Source: Planctomycetota bacterium (GTDB lineage: Bacteria; Planctomycetota; Planctomycetia; Pirellulales; Pirellulaceae). Taken from it: a stretch of 64,000 nucleotides of DNA. The notes under the pieces were generated by a model that was given only the letters and a program-made list of their open reading frames with translations, made no database searches and was not told where the DNA came from. The position numbers and the translations under genes were made by a program. How positions within the stretch are numbered: position 1 is the first letter of the stretch; each line of letters opens with the position of its first letter. Shown piece after piece: positions 9,259 to 17,917 of this stretch. The DNA lies in contig JAPLNI010000050.1 of assembly GCA_026692865.1 (NCBI GenBank), positions 146,314-210,313 of the forward strand, in the 5' to 3' direction.

Positions 9259-10394
9259 TGATTAGTATGAATAAACTGCTTGCTCAATTTTTTACAATTG
9301 CCGTCGCATGCGCATTCTTATTTTCTGCTAACGCGACGGATGCGTCGGATGCAAACTCCTGGCCAGTCTCGCGTGGAAATGCTGCTTCGCAAGGTACTAG
9401 CGAATCAAAGATGCCAGACAAACCGCGGTTGCTGTGGACTTTCTCGGAGCCGTCGACCTCTTTCGAAGCTACTCCTGCAATCACCAACGGACACGTCTTT
9501 ATAGGTGACTTGGACGGTGGAGCCTATGCGTTGGAGCTTGAAACGGGCAAACTAATTTGGCGCAAAAAGTTCGACGACGGTTTCTCTGCATCACCCGCTT
9601 ACAAAGATGGTCATGTTGTAATGGGTGACTATGAGGGGCTGGTACGTTGCCTGGATGCGATGACCGGAGAGACGCGTTGGGAATTTAGCACCGATGCTCA
9701 AATTGACGGGGGAGCAAACTTTTATGGCGAGCTGGTGCTAATCACAAGCGAGGACGGTGGACTTTACGCGATCAATCTCAAATCGGGCGAGCTTGTCTGG
9801 AAGTTTGCGACAAGTGATCAATTGCGAGTCGCTCCAACGATCGCCGGCAATAAAACTTTTCTAGGAGGTTGCGATGGGAAGTTGCATGTCATTGACTTGG
9901 ATACAGGCAAAGAAATTGGTGACGGGTTTCCGCTACAAAGTCCTACGGGTTCGACTCCAGCAGTTGCGGGCGACTACGTGTTCGCTCCGACGCATTCGGG
10001 AAACGTCTTTGCTATAAATCATGCGACGCTTCAGCAAGAGTGGCTATTTTCCGACGCTCAGCGTTCACAAGAAATTCGATCGTCACCAGCAATCAGCGAC
10101 GGTAAGCTTTTTATTACGACTCGCAACAAACGTCTTCTGGCGATCGATAGCAAGACTGGAAAACTTGCTTGGGAGTATGTCTTCAAGAAGCGTTCGGAAG
10201 CCTCGCCGGTTGTCTGTGATGATCGCGTGTGGGTCGGTTCAGGCGACGGGCGGCTTGTGTCGCTCAAACTGGCAACAGGCGAAGAGCTTTGGCAAAGCGA
10301 ACAGACAGGAGCCTTCAACGCTTCTGCAGCAATTGCCGGCGGAAAGTTGGTTATCGCGAATGACAAAGGAAGCGTATACTGCTTCGGAGAGTAA
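9255..10394 (+). CDS. Exported PQQ-like beta-propeller (BamB-like) repeat protein
   Basis: A signal peptide (AQFFTIAVACAFLFSANATDA) is followed by about seven repeats of the outer-membrane-protein-assembly/PQQ-propeller type. The recurring pattern is G-x-L/V-x-A-L/I-D/N-x-x-T/S-G-x-x-x-W, e.g. LDAMTGETRWEF, INLKSGELVWKF and LKLATGEELWQSE. At 379 aa it fills a single propeller. Such proteins act as periplasmic scaffolds. The sequence alone does not separate BamB from the many planctomycete PQQ-repeat proteins, and no cofactor ligands or dehydrogenase neighbour is seen. The gene overlaps the CutA-fusion stop by four bases. Confidence 0.85.
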   Translation: MMISMNKLLAQFFTIAVACAFLFSANATDASDANSWPVSRGNAASQGTSESKMPDKPRLLWTFSEPSTSFEATPAITNGHVFIGDLDGGAYALELETGKLIWRKKFDDGFSASPAYKDGHVVMGDYEGLVRCLDAMTGETRWEFSTDAQIDGGANFYGELVLITSEDGGLYAINLKSGELVWKFATSDQLRVAPTIAGNKTFLGGCDGKLHVIDLDTGKEIGDGFPLQSPTGSTPAVAGDYVFAPTHSGNVFAINHATLQQEWLFSDAQRSQEIRSSPAISDGKLFITTRNKRLLAIDSKTGKLAWEYVFKKRSEASPVVCDDRVWVGSGDGRLVSLKLATGEELWQSEQTGAFNASAAIAGGKLVIANDKGSVYCFGE

Positions 10395-10411
10395 TCGCCC
10401 CTGCCGTTGCG

Positions 10412-11839
10412 ATGACAATGGAAACGAGCACCGAAAAATTTCTAAGAGCCTCGACAATGACCAGCCTGCCTACGACTAACATAACATCTGATACGCCGTC
10501 TCTTTCCTCGGCGACACAGTCAGGCCATTCCACCAAGACCGAAGTTGGAAGTTACTTTATCTCCAACTATCCACCCTATTCGCAGTGGAATCGCGATAGC
10601 CTGCCAGCGATCAACGCTGCGATGGATGCTCCGCCAAAAGGGGAAACGCCACAGGACACACCACTGGGGCTTTACTTGCATATTCCGTATTGCCGGAAGC
10701 GATGCAAGTTTTGTTACTTCAAAGTATTTACCGACGTGAACGCGCAGGAGATTGAACGCTACGTGTCGACACTGTCGCATGAGATTGAGATACTCTCTCG
10801 GAAAGCGATCATGGGTGAGCGTCCGTTTCGATTTGTTTATTTCGGTGGCGGCACACCAAGCTTTCTATCGCCAAAACAATTGACCAGTTTAGTCGATCGA
10901 CTTCGAGCCAATATCTCTTGGGATAAGGCGGAAGAAGTTACGTTCGAATGTGAGCCCGGTACGTTAAGCGAATCAAAAATTCACACGCTGCGTGAACTGG
11001 GGGTAACTAGGTTGAGTCTTGGCATCGAGAGTTTCAGCGATGCGATACTAGAAGAAAATGGTCGTGCGCATCTTTCCAAAGAGGTCTATCGAGCTTGGGA
11101 ATGGATTGTCGCTGCGGGATTTCCAAACGTAAACATCGATTTGATTTCTGGGATGGTCGGTGAGAACTGGGAGAACTGGCGTGAAAACATTCGTAAGACG
11201 ATTGAGCTGTCACCGGAAAGTGTGACCATCTATCAAATGGAACTCCCGTTCAACACCGTGTATTCAAAGGATTTACTCGGGAACACCAAGGAATCACCCG
11301 TCGCGGATTGGCCAACCAAACGTGCTTGGGTTCAATACGCTTTTGAAGAGTTCCAAACGGCTGGCTACTCCATCAGTAGTGCTTACACAGTTGTCAAAGA
11401 TAAGAGCAAAGTCAGCTTCAGCTATCGCGACAACCTGTGGCGTGGCAGCGACCTTCTGGCAACCGGGATCGCGAGCTTCGGTCATGCATCCGGAATTCAC
11501 TACCAGAATAGCCACGAGATGGCGGACTATTTGAAGACTGTCGGTGAAGAACATCGCTTACCGATCACGCGAGCTTATGAACCATCGCAAAACCAAAAAT
11601 TGATTCGCGAAATGATTCTTCAATTGAAGCGTGGCTATCTTGATGTTGAATACTTTCAGACGAAATTCGACACCGATATCGTTAGCCAATGGAAGACAAC
11701 TTGGGAGCAATACGAAAGCGAAGGCTTCGTAAAATACACATCCAGCAGAATCGAACTGACCATGGATGGCTTGCTACGAGTCGACGCGTTGCTTCCGGCA
11801 TTCTTCGAATCCGAACATCAGAACGTCCGTTATACGTAA
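10412..11839 (+). CDS. HemN/HemW-like radical SAM protein
   Basis: Radical SAM enzyme of 475 aa. The [4Fe-4S] cluster cysteines C94, C98 and C101 sit in the motif PYCRKRCKFCYF, followed by the SAM-binding FGGGTPS motif and an HemN-type C-terminal domain (the last ~80 residues). The family includes oxygen-independent coproporphyrinogen III dehydrogenase HemN and the haem chaperone HemW; sequence alone cannot decide between them. The first ~80 residues are poorly conserved, and initiation could be at a later ATG such as 10457. It starts 17 bases after the PQQ-propeller gene, so it is probably co-transcribed. Confidence 0.85.
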   Translation: MTMETSTEKFLRASTMTSLPTTNITSDTPSLSSATQSGHSTKTEVGSYFISNYPPYSQWNRDSLPAINAAMDAPPKGETPQDTPLGLYLHIPYCRKRCKFCYFKVFTDVNAQEIERYVSTLSHEIEILSRKAIMGERPFRFVYFGGGTPSFLSPKQLTSLVDRLRANISWDKAEEVTFECEPGTLSESKIHTLRELGVTRLSLGIESFSDAILEENGRAHLSKEVYRAWEWIVAAGFPNVNIDLISGMVGENWENWRENIRKTIELSPESVTIYQMELPFNTVYSKDLLGNTKESPVADWPTKRAWVQYAFEEFQTAGYSISSAYTVVKDKSKVSFSYRDNLWRGSDLLATGIASFGHASGIHYQNSHEMADYLKTVGEEHRLPITRAYEPSQNQKLIREMILQLKRGYLDVEYFQTKFDTDIVSQWKTTWEQYESEGFVKYTSSRIELTMDGLLRVDALLPAFFESEHQNVRYT

Positions 11840-11905
11840 CGCATAGCGTAAGTTGGCTTACGAGCACTCGCTTCAACTATCTGAGTACTTCCGAGTAAAC
11901 CGGAG

Positions 11906-12295
11906 TTACTTGGCGTTGCTTTCGGAGCCGTCTTCGCTTTCGTCTCTCTTGTGCGGGCCGACCAAGTTGTCGATCAATTCTTCGATTTCGTCGCGATCGA
12001 TTTCCATTTTCGCGGCAGCTAATGAAAACAGCCGCTTTTCAACATCGCTCAGCGAGCCATCGGCGGCCATTACTCGAATGAGATCCGACAAAATAGCGAT
12101 CTGTTCTGCATGCTCGGTAGGCAGTTTCATAACCGCCTGGCTGCTCAAGGCAAATTCTAGCGCTTTCTCCATGTCTTTTTCGCCGAGACCAAGCTGCGCA
12201 CAACGATCAACTAACAAAGCAATCTCGCGCTCCGTCAGTGATCCATCAGCCGATGCCATGATGACTAGATTTTTCAAATGGTCTAATTGTTTCAT
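11906..12295 (-). CDS. TerB-like helical protein
   Basis: A 129-aa all-helical acidic protein with two related segments, each carrying an ADGSLxxxE pattern (MASADGSLTEREIALL and MAADGSLSDVEKRLF). This internal duplication is characteristic of the TerB/DjlA-N fold. TerB-like domains bind divalent metal and occur in stress and membrane-associated systems, but nothing here links it to tellurite resistance. Its ATG overlaps the stop of truD by four bases, so it is translated after truD from the same transcript. The C-terminus is charged and probably disordered. Confidence 0.75.
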   Translation of the reverse strand: MKQLDHLKNLVIMASADGSLTEREIALLVDRCAQLGLGEKDMEKALEFALSSQAVMKLPTEHAEQIAILSDLIRVMAADGSLSDVEKRLFSLAAAKMEIDRDEIEELIDNLVGPHKRDESEDGSESNAK

Positions 12296-13557
12296 GTTGA
12301 TTCGTTATCTTCGTGAGTCGAATTTGTATCTGGGTCCATTGATTCCTCCGGAAGCAATGCGTCCTCGTCATCTGATGAATCTTGATTCGTCAGATACTTT
12401 ACTATCATAGTAGCATACGCACCACGCGGAAGAGAGAAATGAAGATCGAGGCGGCTTCTAGGCGAGTTTGCGGAACTGCTTTGCTCGTCTTCTTGGAACG
12501 AATGTTGGATATCTTTGATCTCTAGCCATACGGTTCGTTCGCCTCTGGAGAAGAAAGTGTCGCGAGGAAACTTCAATCGAATTTGATGAGGCTCCATTTG
12601 GAGATCTTGCAAGATTGGCAGCAAGTATTCGACTGTATCCTCGGGGTATGATTTCTGACGTGCTGAGGGAAGTGGAAGGCTCCAGTTGGAGAGCTGAATG
12701 TTTGCGTTTTCCTGCTTGAACGAAGCATTAGGAACAATTAGATCGCCGCACAAACTATGAATGGTCGTCCGCTGATCGCTTCGTATTTTCGCTTCAAGAA
12801 TATTGCTTACCCATCGATTCCAAAGGTAGCTTTGAAATGCCGCAAGGTAGATACTTCGAAGGTCAGGCCTCAGCAATGCGATGGCTCGTTTAAAGTTTGT
12901 CGGATGATCGCACAGGAATGTTACGATACTACGACGATGGGAACGGTCGAGTCGATCTTTGCAGACTATCCATTGATTCCAACAATCGCGAAGAATCTGC
13001 TTTTGTTCTTTTTCGCGAGGCCTATCGTGCACGTTCGGTTCAGCGATCGCGAGATATAAGGCTCGTTCGTAGTCGCCCATGCACCATGGCTGAGCAATAA
13101 ACTGATTCGATATTCCAAGCGAACCAAATCTTTGGTCATCGAAATAGTTGATGATGCCGCCACTGGCGAGATTCTTGAGCCGTTCGGTTGCGAGCTGGAC
13201 CGTTTCGGGGTTCAAACCACGAAGCGTTATCTCAAATCGATTGGCAACAATATCCTTAGCAACAAAGTGGCGATTGGCTTGCCCGAGATAGGTGAGCAAA
13301 AACGATCGGTCCTCCAGATTTCGTTGCGGACCACGATAAATCGTCACGTGCTGTGTTGTTTGAGCATGACGATCTTTCAATCCACCATGTTGAACAGCAT
13401 CGCGAGGAAGATTCCAAGTCGACGAGATGGCTTGAGCTACCTCTGGAGTTCCTAATCCACTTTTCTCCAGCCGATAGAACGCAAACGAACCACCTGTGAC
13501 TTGGAAATCGGTAAGTTCGTCGACAACAAAGTCTTCGGGTTGGCTTTTAAGTTTCAT
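12292..13557 (-). CDS. truD: tRNA pseudouridine(13) synthase TruD
   Basis: TruD family enzyme that makes pseudouridine 13 in tRNA-Glu-type tRNAs. The catalytic aspartate lies in QHGGLKDRHAQTTQ, the diagnostic motif, followed by NRFEITLRG and the NYFDDQRFGS motif of the family. Length (about 420 aa) is normal. I start at the ATG at 13557; a TTG two codons earlier is in frame. It heads a two-gene unit with the TerB-like gene. The C-terminal ~40 residues are acidic and Ser/Asp-rich, an extension without a clear family counterpart. Confidence 0.92.
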   Translation of the reverse strand: MKLKSQPEDFVVDELTDFQVTGGSFAFYRLEKSGLGTPEVAQAISSTWNLPRDAVQHGGLKDRHAQTTQHVTIYRGPQRNLEDRSFLLTYLGQANRHFVAKDIVANRFEITLRGLNPETVQLATERLKNLASGGIINYFDDQRFGSLGISNQFIAQPWCMGDYERALYLAIAEPNVHDRPREKEQKQILRDCWNQWIVCKDRLDRSHRRSIVTFLCDHPTNFKRAIALLRPDLRSIYLAAFQSYLWNRWVSNILEAKIRSDQRTTIHSLCGDLIVPNASFKQENANIQLSNWSLPLPSARQKSYPEDTVEYLLPILQDLQMEPHQIRLKFPRDTFFSRGERTVWLEIKDIQHSFQEDEQSSSANSPRSRLDLHFSLPRGAYATMIVKYLTNQDSSDDEDALLPEESMDPDTNSTHEDNEST

Positions 13558-13710
13558 TAGCAAGCGAATAGGTAAGCGGAAGCGTGTAGAGCTGAAGGAG
13601 TACGGCTGAAGGTAAAAATTGCTTCGTGTCGGGATCGCTTGGTGGTTGCGACCGCGATCGTTGGGTTGCAGTCGGCGGATGAATTAGCGGATAAATTAAT
13701 TGGGAGGCGA

Positions 13711-14100
13711 CTAGTACACGTCCTTGGGGTCCACCAGGCGTTCGGCAATGATTTTAAGATTTCCGTCTTCGTACTTTCGGAAAAAGCAGCTTGCGTAACC
13801 TTCATGGCAAGCGGCTCCGGTTTGGTTGACGCTGAGTAGGATCGTGTCCTGATCACAGTCCAGGAAAATATCGACGACCTTCTGTCGATGGCCGCTTTCT
13901 TCTCCTTTTCGCCAAAGTCGTTTTCGGCTTCGTGAATAGTAGGTAGCAAAACCAGTCTCGACGGTTTCTTGAAACGCTTCGGCATTCATCCAAGCGACCA
14001 TCAGTACCGATTTGGTCGAAGCATCTTGGGCAATCGCTACAAGTAGCCCGTCGACCCCTCGTTGGAAGGCTGGTTGATTAGTGGAGTCTGACGAATTCAT
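13711..14100 (-). CDS. hisI: Phosphoribosyl-AMP cyclohydrolase (HisI)
   Basis: Third step of histidine synthesis: hydrolytic ring opening of phosphoribosyl-AMP. Conserved family motifs are all visible: [30 protein letters not shown], the metal-binding [10 protein letters not shown], and the zinc cysteines in [13 protein letters not shown]. Length 129 aa means the single-domain HisI form, not fused to HisE. No other histidine genes are nearby, so his genes are probably scattered in this genome. The ATG at 14100 is clear. Confidence 0.95.
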   Translation of the reverse strand: MNSSDSTNQPAFQRGVDGLLVAIAQDASTKSVLMVAWMNAEAFQETVETGFATYYSRSRKRLWRKGEESGHRQKVVDIFLDCDQDTILLSVNQTGAACHEGYASCFFRKYEDGNLKIIAERLVDPKDVY

Positions 14101-14535
14101 CGATTTTGAAACGACCTTGCAGTGTCCCTAAGCAATTCTTGCCTCTGCAACTCTTGCAGGCGGCTGTGACTGCTTCGGACTTGGGAAACGCGGAACCAAA
14201 TGGCGAAACCAAATGATTGAGTGAGCTTAGACGTGAGTAAGCCTAGACGAATGATAGTCTCACAGGAGTCGAGTGAGAAGCCAAAAGCGCTGTCAAGCAA
14301 AGCTTGGTAAGATTACTCAAAAAATCCAGGGTATCGAAGTAGTTGTTGAATTCTTAGTTACGATCCGTCGCAAAGTGAACTGAATCACGAATTGACCGAT
14401 TCATAGCCGATTCAAACGGAGACGCGATTCCACCGCACCTTCTCTTTACATGTCGTGAGGTGCGGTGGGGTTACATCACAATTGCTATGGCTGGTGGTGG
14501 AAAACGAGGGACTTCTTAATGAATGGTGAAAATCC
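14101..14535. other. Gene-free spacer with a 10-bp GC-rich hairpin
   Basis: The divergent spacer between hisI and the GT2 gene. The main structure is a perfect 10-bp inverted repeat, CCACCGCACC at 14430-14439 pairing with 14459-14468 across a 19-base loop, about 67 bases before the GTG of the glycosyltransferase. No T-run follows, so it is more likely a leader structure or operator than a terminator. No convincing small gene is seen. Confidence 0.5.
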
Positions 14536-15162
14536 GTGGAATCAGAAACGCTAAGCATCGTTATCCCTACTGCTAATCGACAAGACCAAATCGCAGCACG
14601 GTTAGAAACATTGATCGATCATGTTTCTGATCTGTGCAATCGATTACAAATTGTCATCGTGGATGATGCTTCGACTGACGCGACCCCCGAGATCCTTGAG
14701 GAGTTGCAGCGGACTTACCCACAAGTTGAGACGATCCGAAATACCAGTCGCAGAGGGCCTAAGTTTGCCGCCGAGATCGGTTTGAAAAAAGCGATTGGCA
14801 CATTTGTCTTTATCCACGATTCTTACGATTGCATTGATATCCAAGCGATGCAACAGCTTTGGAGTTTGCGGAACGATCGTAATCTCGTCGTCGCACGCGC
14901 GGGAACTCGGACGCGGCGAATTGACAACGCGATGCTCGAACAGTTGGCCAAGTGGGGGAAAAAGCTCGAAGAGCAATGGCGACCAGCGACAGCTGACGTT
15001 ACAGAGAATTCCGAGACCGAGCTCATGTCAGGTGGACTACAAATGGTCCGCCGCGATTCACTGTCCAGGCTTTCACGAGTCGATTCGGAAGAGTCCGCTT
15101 TCGAGGTCTCACACCTTTCGCAACGATCATTGGTTCGTTCGTCGAAGAAGCTTTCGAAATAG
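14536..15162 (+). CDS. Short GT2-family glycosyltransferase-like protein
   Basis: The N-terminal half has the glycosyltransferase family 2 nucleotide-binding fold: LSIVIPTANRQDQIAARLET, the acidic IVIVDDASTDATPEIL and AAEIGLKKAIGTFVFIHDSY. At 208 aa it lacks much of the acceptor-binding half of typical GT2 enzymes, and the usual DxD is replaced by HDSYDC. It may be a minimal or degenerate transferase. The start is a GTG; upstream ATGs are out of frame or hit a stop. The C-terminal ~30 residues are Ser/Arg-rich. Substrate unknown. Confidence 0.65.
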   Translation: MESETLSIVIPTANRQDQIAARLETLIDHVSDLCNRLQIVIVDDASTDATPEILEELQRTYPQVETIRNTSRRGPKFAAEIGLKKAIGTFVFIHDSYDCIDIQAMQQLWSLRNDRNLVVARAGTRTRRIDNAMLEQLAKWGKKLEEQWRPATADVTENSETELMSGGLQMVRRDSLSRLSRVDSEESAFEVSHLSQRSLVRSSKKLSK

Positions 15163-15398
15163 TCAACGACAGCCGTTCGATGGAACCATTGTCCCGTCGG
15201 GTTTTTTGTTCAGGACAATGGTCGCAAACTACTGGTGTTATTGGTAGTGCATCGCGATACATTCCAGGTGTCACGTTGGTCCATTGAAATTCGTTGTTCG
15301 CTTAAGAACGAAACCAGTTGTTGAACGTCTTCTAGTATAACTTATTCGAATCTACAAAATTACGCTCAATAAGATCCGTCCACAACGCTGCATCCTAA

Positions 15399-16265
15399 AT
15401 GCCTGAGCTCCCTGAAGTCGAAACGATGCGTCGAAGTTTGTTTGCTTCGATAGGTATGGCAATTGTTTCGGTCCATCAACCCACCTCTCGATATCGTCCC
15501 ATCAAGATGGAGCCATGTATCGAGCAACTCCAAGAGCGAATCGTCAACCGCTCGGTGGTTGCAGTAGAACGACTTGGTAAGCGGGTCGTCGTGTGCTTAG
15601 ACGACGATTCGCAAGTGCTATTTCAGCCGAAGATGGCTGGTTTGGTCTTAATGGACACACCGCCCAATGAGTCACACCTTCGTTTGGTGGTTGGGTTGGC
15701 GTTGCCCGATTCGGCGCTGCAAGCTTCAAAGAGTTGTGTCACCTCTCAAATTCTTTACTGGGATCAGCGGGGCCTGGGAACGATTCAACACTGGACAGCT
15801 GAGCAGATGAAAGGCTTTCTTGATAGCGGTGTCCTTGGGCCGGACGCGTTGGATGTTGATTTCGAGACATTTTACGCGAGGTTTAGCGACGCTTTTCGGC
15901 CGGTGAAGCCTACGCTATTGGACCAATCGCGGGTTGCGGGTATCGGCAATCTTTATGCTTCCGAGATCCTTCACCGAAGCGGTGTTCATCCCGCTCGTCG
16001 TTGCGATCGACTATCGAAGCCCGCCTGGAAAAGAATTTTTGAATCCACCAGGACGATCCTTTTGGAGGCGATCGAGCACGAAGGATCTACATTGTCTGAT
16101 GGAACCTATCGGAAGTCGAAAGACGATCCAGGCGGCTACCAAAACTCGCATCGCGTGTATGATCGAGCAGACCTCCGATGCCTTACTTGCGGTCAACATT
16201 TAATTGTGCGCATTGTCCAATCACAGCGTAGTACCTTCTTCTGCAAGGGATGCCAGAAGCGCTGA
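15399..16265 (+). CDS. mutM: Formamidopyrimidine-DNA glycosylase (Fpg/MutM)
   Basis: Base-excision repair glycosylase/AP lyase for 8-oxoguanine and formamidopyrimidines. The mature N-terminus PELPEVET supplies the catalytic proline (P2) and E3, the H2TH motif is in LDQSRVAGIGNLYASEILHR, and the C-terminal zinc finger has the usual CxxC...CxxC (LTCG ... CKGCQKR) with the DNA-contacting arginine in QSQRSTFF. Length 288 aa is normal. Solitary gene; an intrinsic-terminator-like hairpin at 16290-16331 lies between it and the convergent DUF1559 gene. Confidence 0.96.
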   Translation: MPELPEVETMRRSLFASIGMAIVSVHQPTSRYRPIKMEPCIEQLQERIVNRSVVAVERLGKRVVVCLDDDSQVLFQPKMAGLVLMDTPPNESHLRLVVGLALPDSALQASKSCVTSQILYWDQRGLGTIQHWTAEQMKGFLDSGVLGPDALDVDFETFYARFSDAFRPVKPTLLDQSRVAGIGNLYASEILHRSGVHPARRCDRLSKPAWKRIFESTRTILLEAIEHEGSTLSDGTYRKSKDDPGGYQNSHRVYDRADLRCLTCGQHLIVRIVQSQRSTFFCKGCQKR

Positions 16266-16289
16266 AGAGTCAGACAAATCGAATCAAAA

Positions 16290-16331
16290 AGAAAAAAAGC
16301 TGCCAAAGTTTCCTGAGGCAGCTTCTTTATT
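16290..16331. terminator. Bidirectional intrinsic terminator between mutM and DUF1559 gene
   Basis: AAGCTGCC (16297-16304) pairs with GGCAGCTT (16317-16324). On the minus strand the stem is followed by a run of seven Ts, a good terminator for the DUF1559 gene ending at 16370. On the plus strand CTTCTTTATT follows, a weaker one for mutM. The stem resembles the terminator at 17835-17870 behind the paralogous gene, so gene and terminator were probably duplicated together. Confidence 0.8.
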
Positions 16332-16369
16332 AAAATTGTCATTGGCTCTTTATCAACAGCCGATCGCCA

Positions 16370-17680
16370 CTACGCACCAGGCATAACACCGACGTCATCC
16401 CCATGTCCCCGAGTTCCCAGCGCACCCCACACTCCGAACGGAGAAGGGCTATTCCAGTTGAGAGTTTGAGTCCAACCCACACCGGTTCCGCCATCACGAC
16501 GTCCTGGAGCATAGTAGTCAGCAGGTGTTGCACCTGGAGCGGTGTTGGTCGTGTCAATCTCGTTTGGTACGAACTTAACCGAGTTATCGAATGAGGCGAT
16601 GTGGGCACCTCCGAAGTGGTAACTTCCGGCGCTGCGAATTGCTACTTCGGTATTGGGATTCGTTCCTGAAAAACAAGAGGCTCCATTTGGACCTATGATA
16701 GTCTGGAAACCAACGTTTTGAGCTCCTCCTTGCGCCCCACTGCGCATCCAACCATAGCCGCTGGATGCGGCAAACTGTGTGGTGCCAGTAGTTGGGGCCG
16801 GGTAGATACCGCCGCGCGTCCGGGCCTTGCATGCATTCACGTCAATTTGATTGAATGCTCCGCCTCCAGACCCAGTGATATTTTGCAGGGTAGAACCAGC
16901 AATCATTAATCCCTGAATTGCAGGATTTTGGGCATTGAACGCATTAAGTATACTTGGAACATTCGCTGTCGAAACTTCTCCGAACATCACCGTATTTGAA
17001 GTCCCATCGGTTATCGAAGCTAAGGTCATTTGATTCATTCTCGGGAAGGCTCCGCGAGTGTTTTCCTGTTCGAAGTGTGCAACACTTGTCCCGAAGATCC
17101 CGTCGCCCATTGAGAATACGTAGTTCGTCCGGGCCAATGCAGTCGCAGACGATGGGTTCACTCGCGCGGGATCTGAAGAGCATCGGAAAAATCCAACCTG
17201 TGTTCTGGTTGGTGAATAGGTTCCGTCCCAAGGAACACGAAACGCATTTTGACCCACAACTCGTCCGTAAGGTCCCAGTACTTCAATTGCCGTGCCAACT
17301 CGCTGCGTCAATCCACCTTCAATTTGACCGTAGAGCCCTTGCTGCTCCATGAATGGCAACAAAGCAACGAGACCGCTAAATGCACCCCCAGGATTGTAGC
17401 CAGCCCCACCGTTTACGTTGAAGCTCTGCACGAAGGTTAGTCCAGCCCTCGGATTTGAATGGCCCCACCCCAATGAGTTCGATGGAAGAAGTTTGTAGGT
17501 ATATTCGTAGTTCAACAACCCAATACCAAACTGTCGAATGTTGCTGCTGCACGACATACGACGTGCAGCTTCTCTGGCTTGCTGAATAGCTGGGAGTAAC
17601 AATCCAGCCAAAATGCCGATGATGGCAATGACGACTAAGAGTTCCACAAGCGTGAAACCCTTTTGAAAAGAACGCTTCAT
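16370..17680 (-). CDS. DUF1559 prepilin-like protein (paralogue 1)
   Basis: Planctomycete-specific family with a type IV prepilin leader: [18 protein letters not shown], where cleavage after the glycine would leave a methylatable F1 and E5 on a hydrophobic helix. The DUF1559 body follows ([29 protein letters not shown]) and the family's C-terminal H-x9-D motif appears as [12 protein letters not shown], with Asn instead of the usual Gly. Pseudopilins of this kind are exported by a type II/IV machinery and probably form surface or secretion fibres. The ATG at 17680 is preceded by GAGGAG. About 441 aa, and closely similar in layout to the next gene upstream. Confidence 0.9.
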   Translation of the reverse strand: MKRSFQKGFTLVELLVVIAIIGILAGLLLPAIQQAREAARRMSCSSNIRQFGIGLLNYEYTYKLLPSNSLGWGHSNPRAGLTFVQSFNVNGGAGYNPGGAFSGLVALLPFMEQQGLYGQIEGGLTQRVGTAIEVLGPYGRVVGQNAFRVPWDGTYSPTRTQVGFFRCSSDPARVNPSSATALARTNYVFSMGDGIFGTSVAHFEQENTRGAFPRMNQMTLASITDGTSNTVMFGEVSTANVPSILNAFNAQNPAIQGLMIAGSTLQNITGSGGGAFNQIDVNACKARTRGGIYPAPTTGTTQFAASSGYGWMRSGAQGGAQNVGFQTIIGPNGASCFSGTNPNTEVAIRSAGSYHFGGAHIASFDNSVKFVPNEIDTTNTAPGATPADYYAPGRRDGGTGVGWTQTLNWNSPSPFGVWGALGTRGHGDDVGVMPGA

Positions 17681-17834
17681 TTTAAGACTCCTCAAAACAG
17701 AAATGGCCGATAGAAAGACCTTAACGTCAGAATAAAGCCCCCTAATAGCCTACGCAAGCTCGGAAACGTGCCGCTCTTTGTTTTTTTAGAAATCTTTCCG
17801 CGTTTTCAACCTTAATTTCACTGTGTTAAGAAAT

Positions 17835-17870
17835 AAAAAAGCTGCCAAAGTTTCCTTTGGCAGCTTTTTG
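17835..17870. terminator. Strong intrinsic terminator behind DUF1559 paralogue 2
   Basis: A perfect 15-bp stem (17836-17850 with 17855-17869) around a four-base loop (TTTC), built as A-run, GCTGCCAAAG, loop, CTTTGGCAGC, T-run. It can terminate in either direction and lies 48 bases beyond the stop of the minus-strand gene ending at 17918, separating the two DUF1559 units. Confidence 0.9.
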
Positions 17871-17917
17871 TGAACCCGCGACTAGGCGGGCAACCGCCCA
17901 TGTTGCACAATCTTCAC

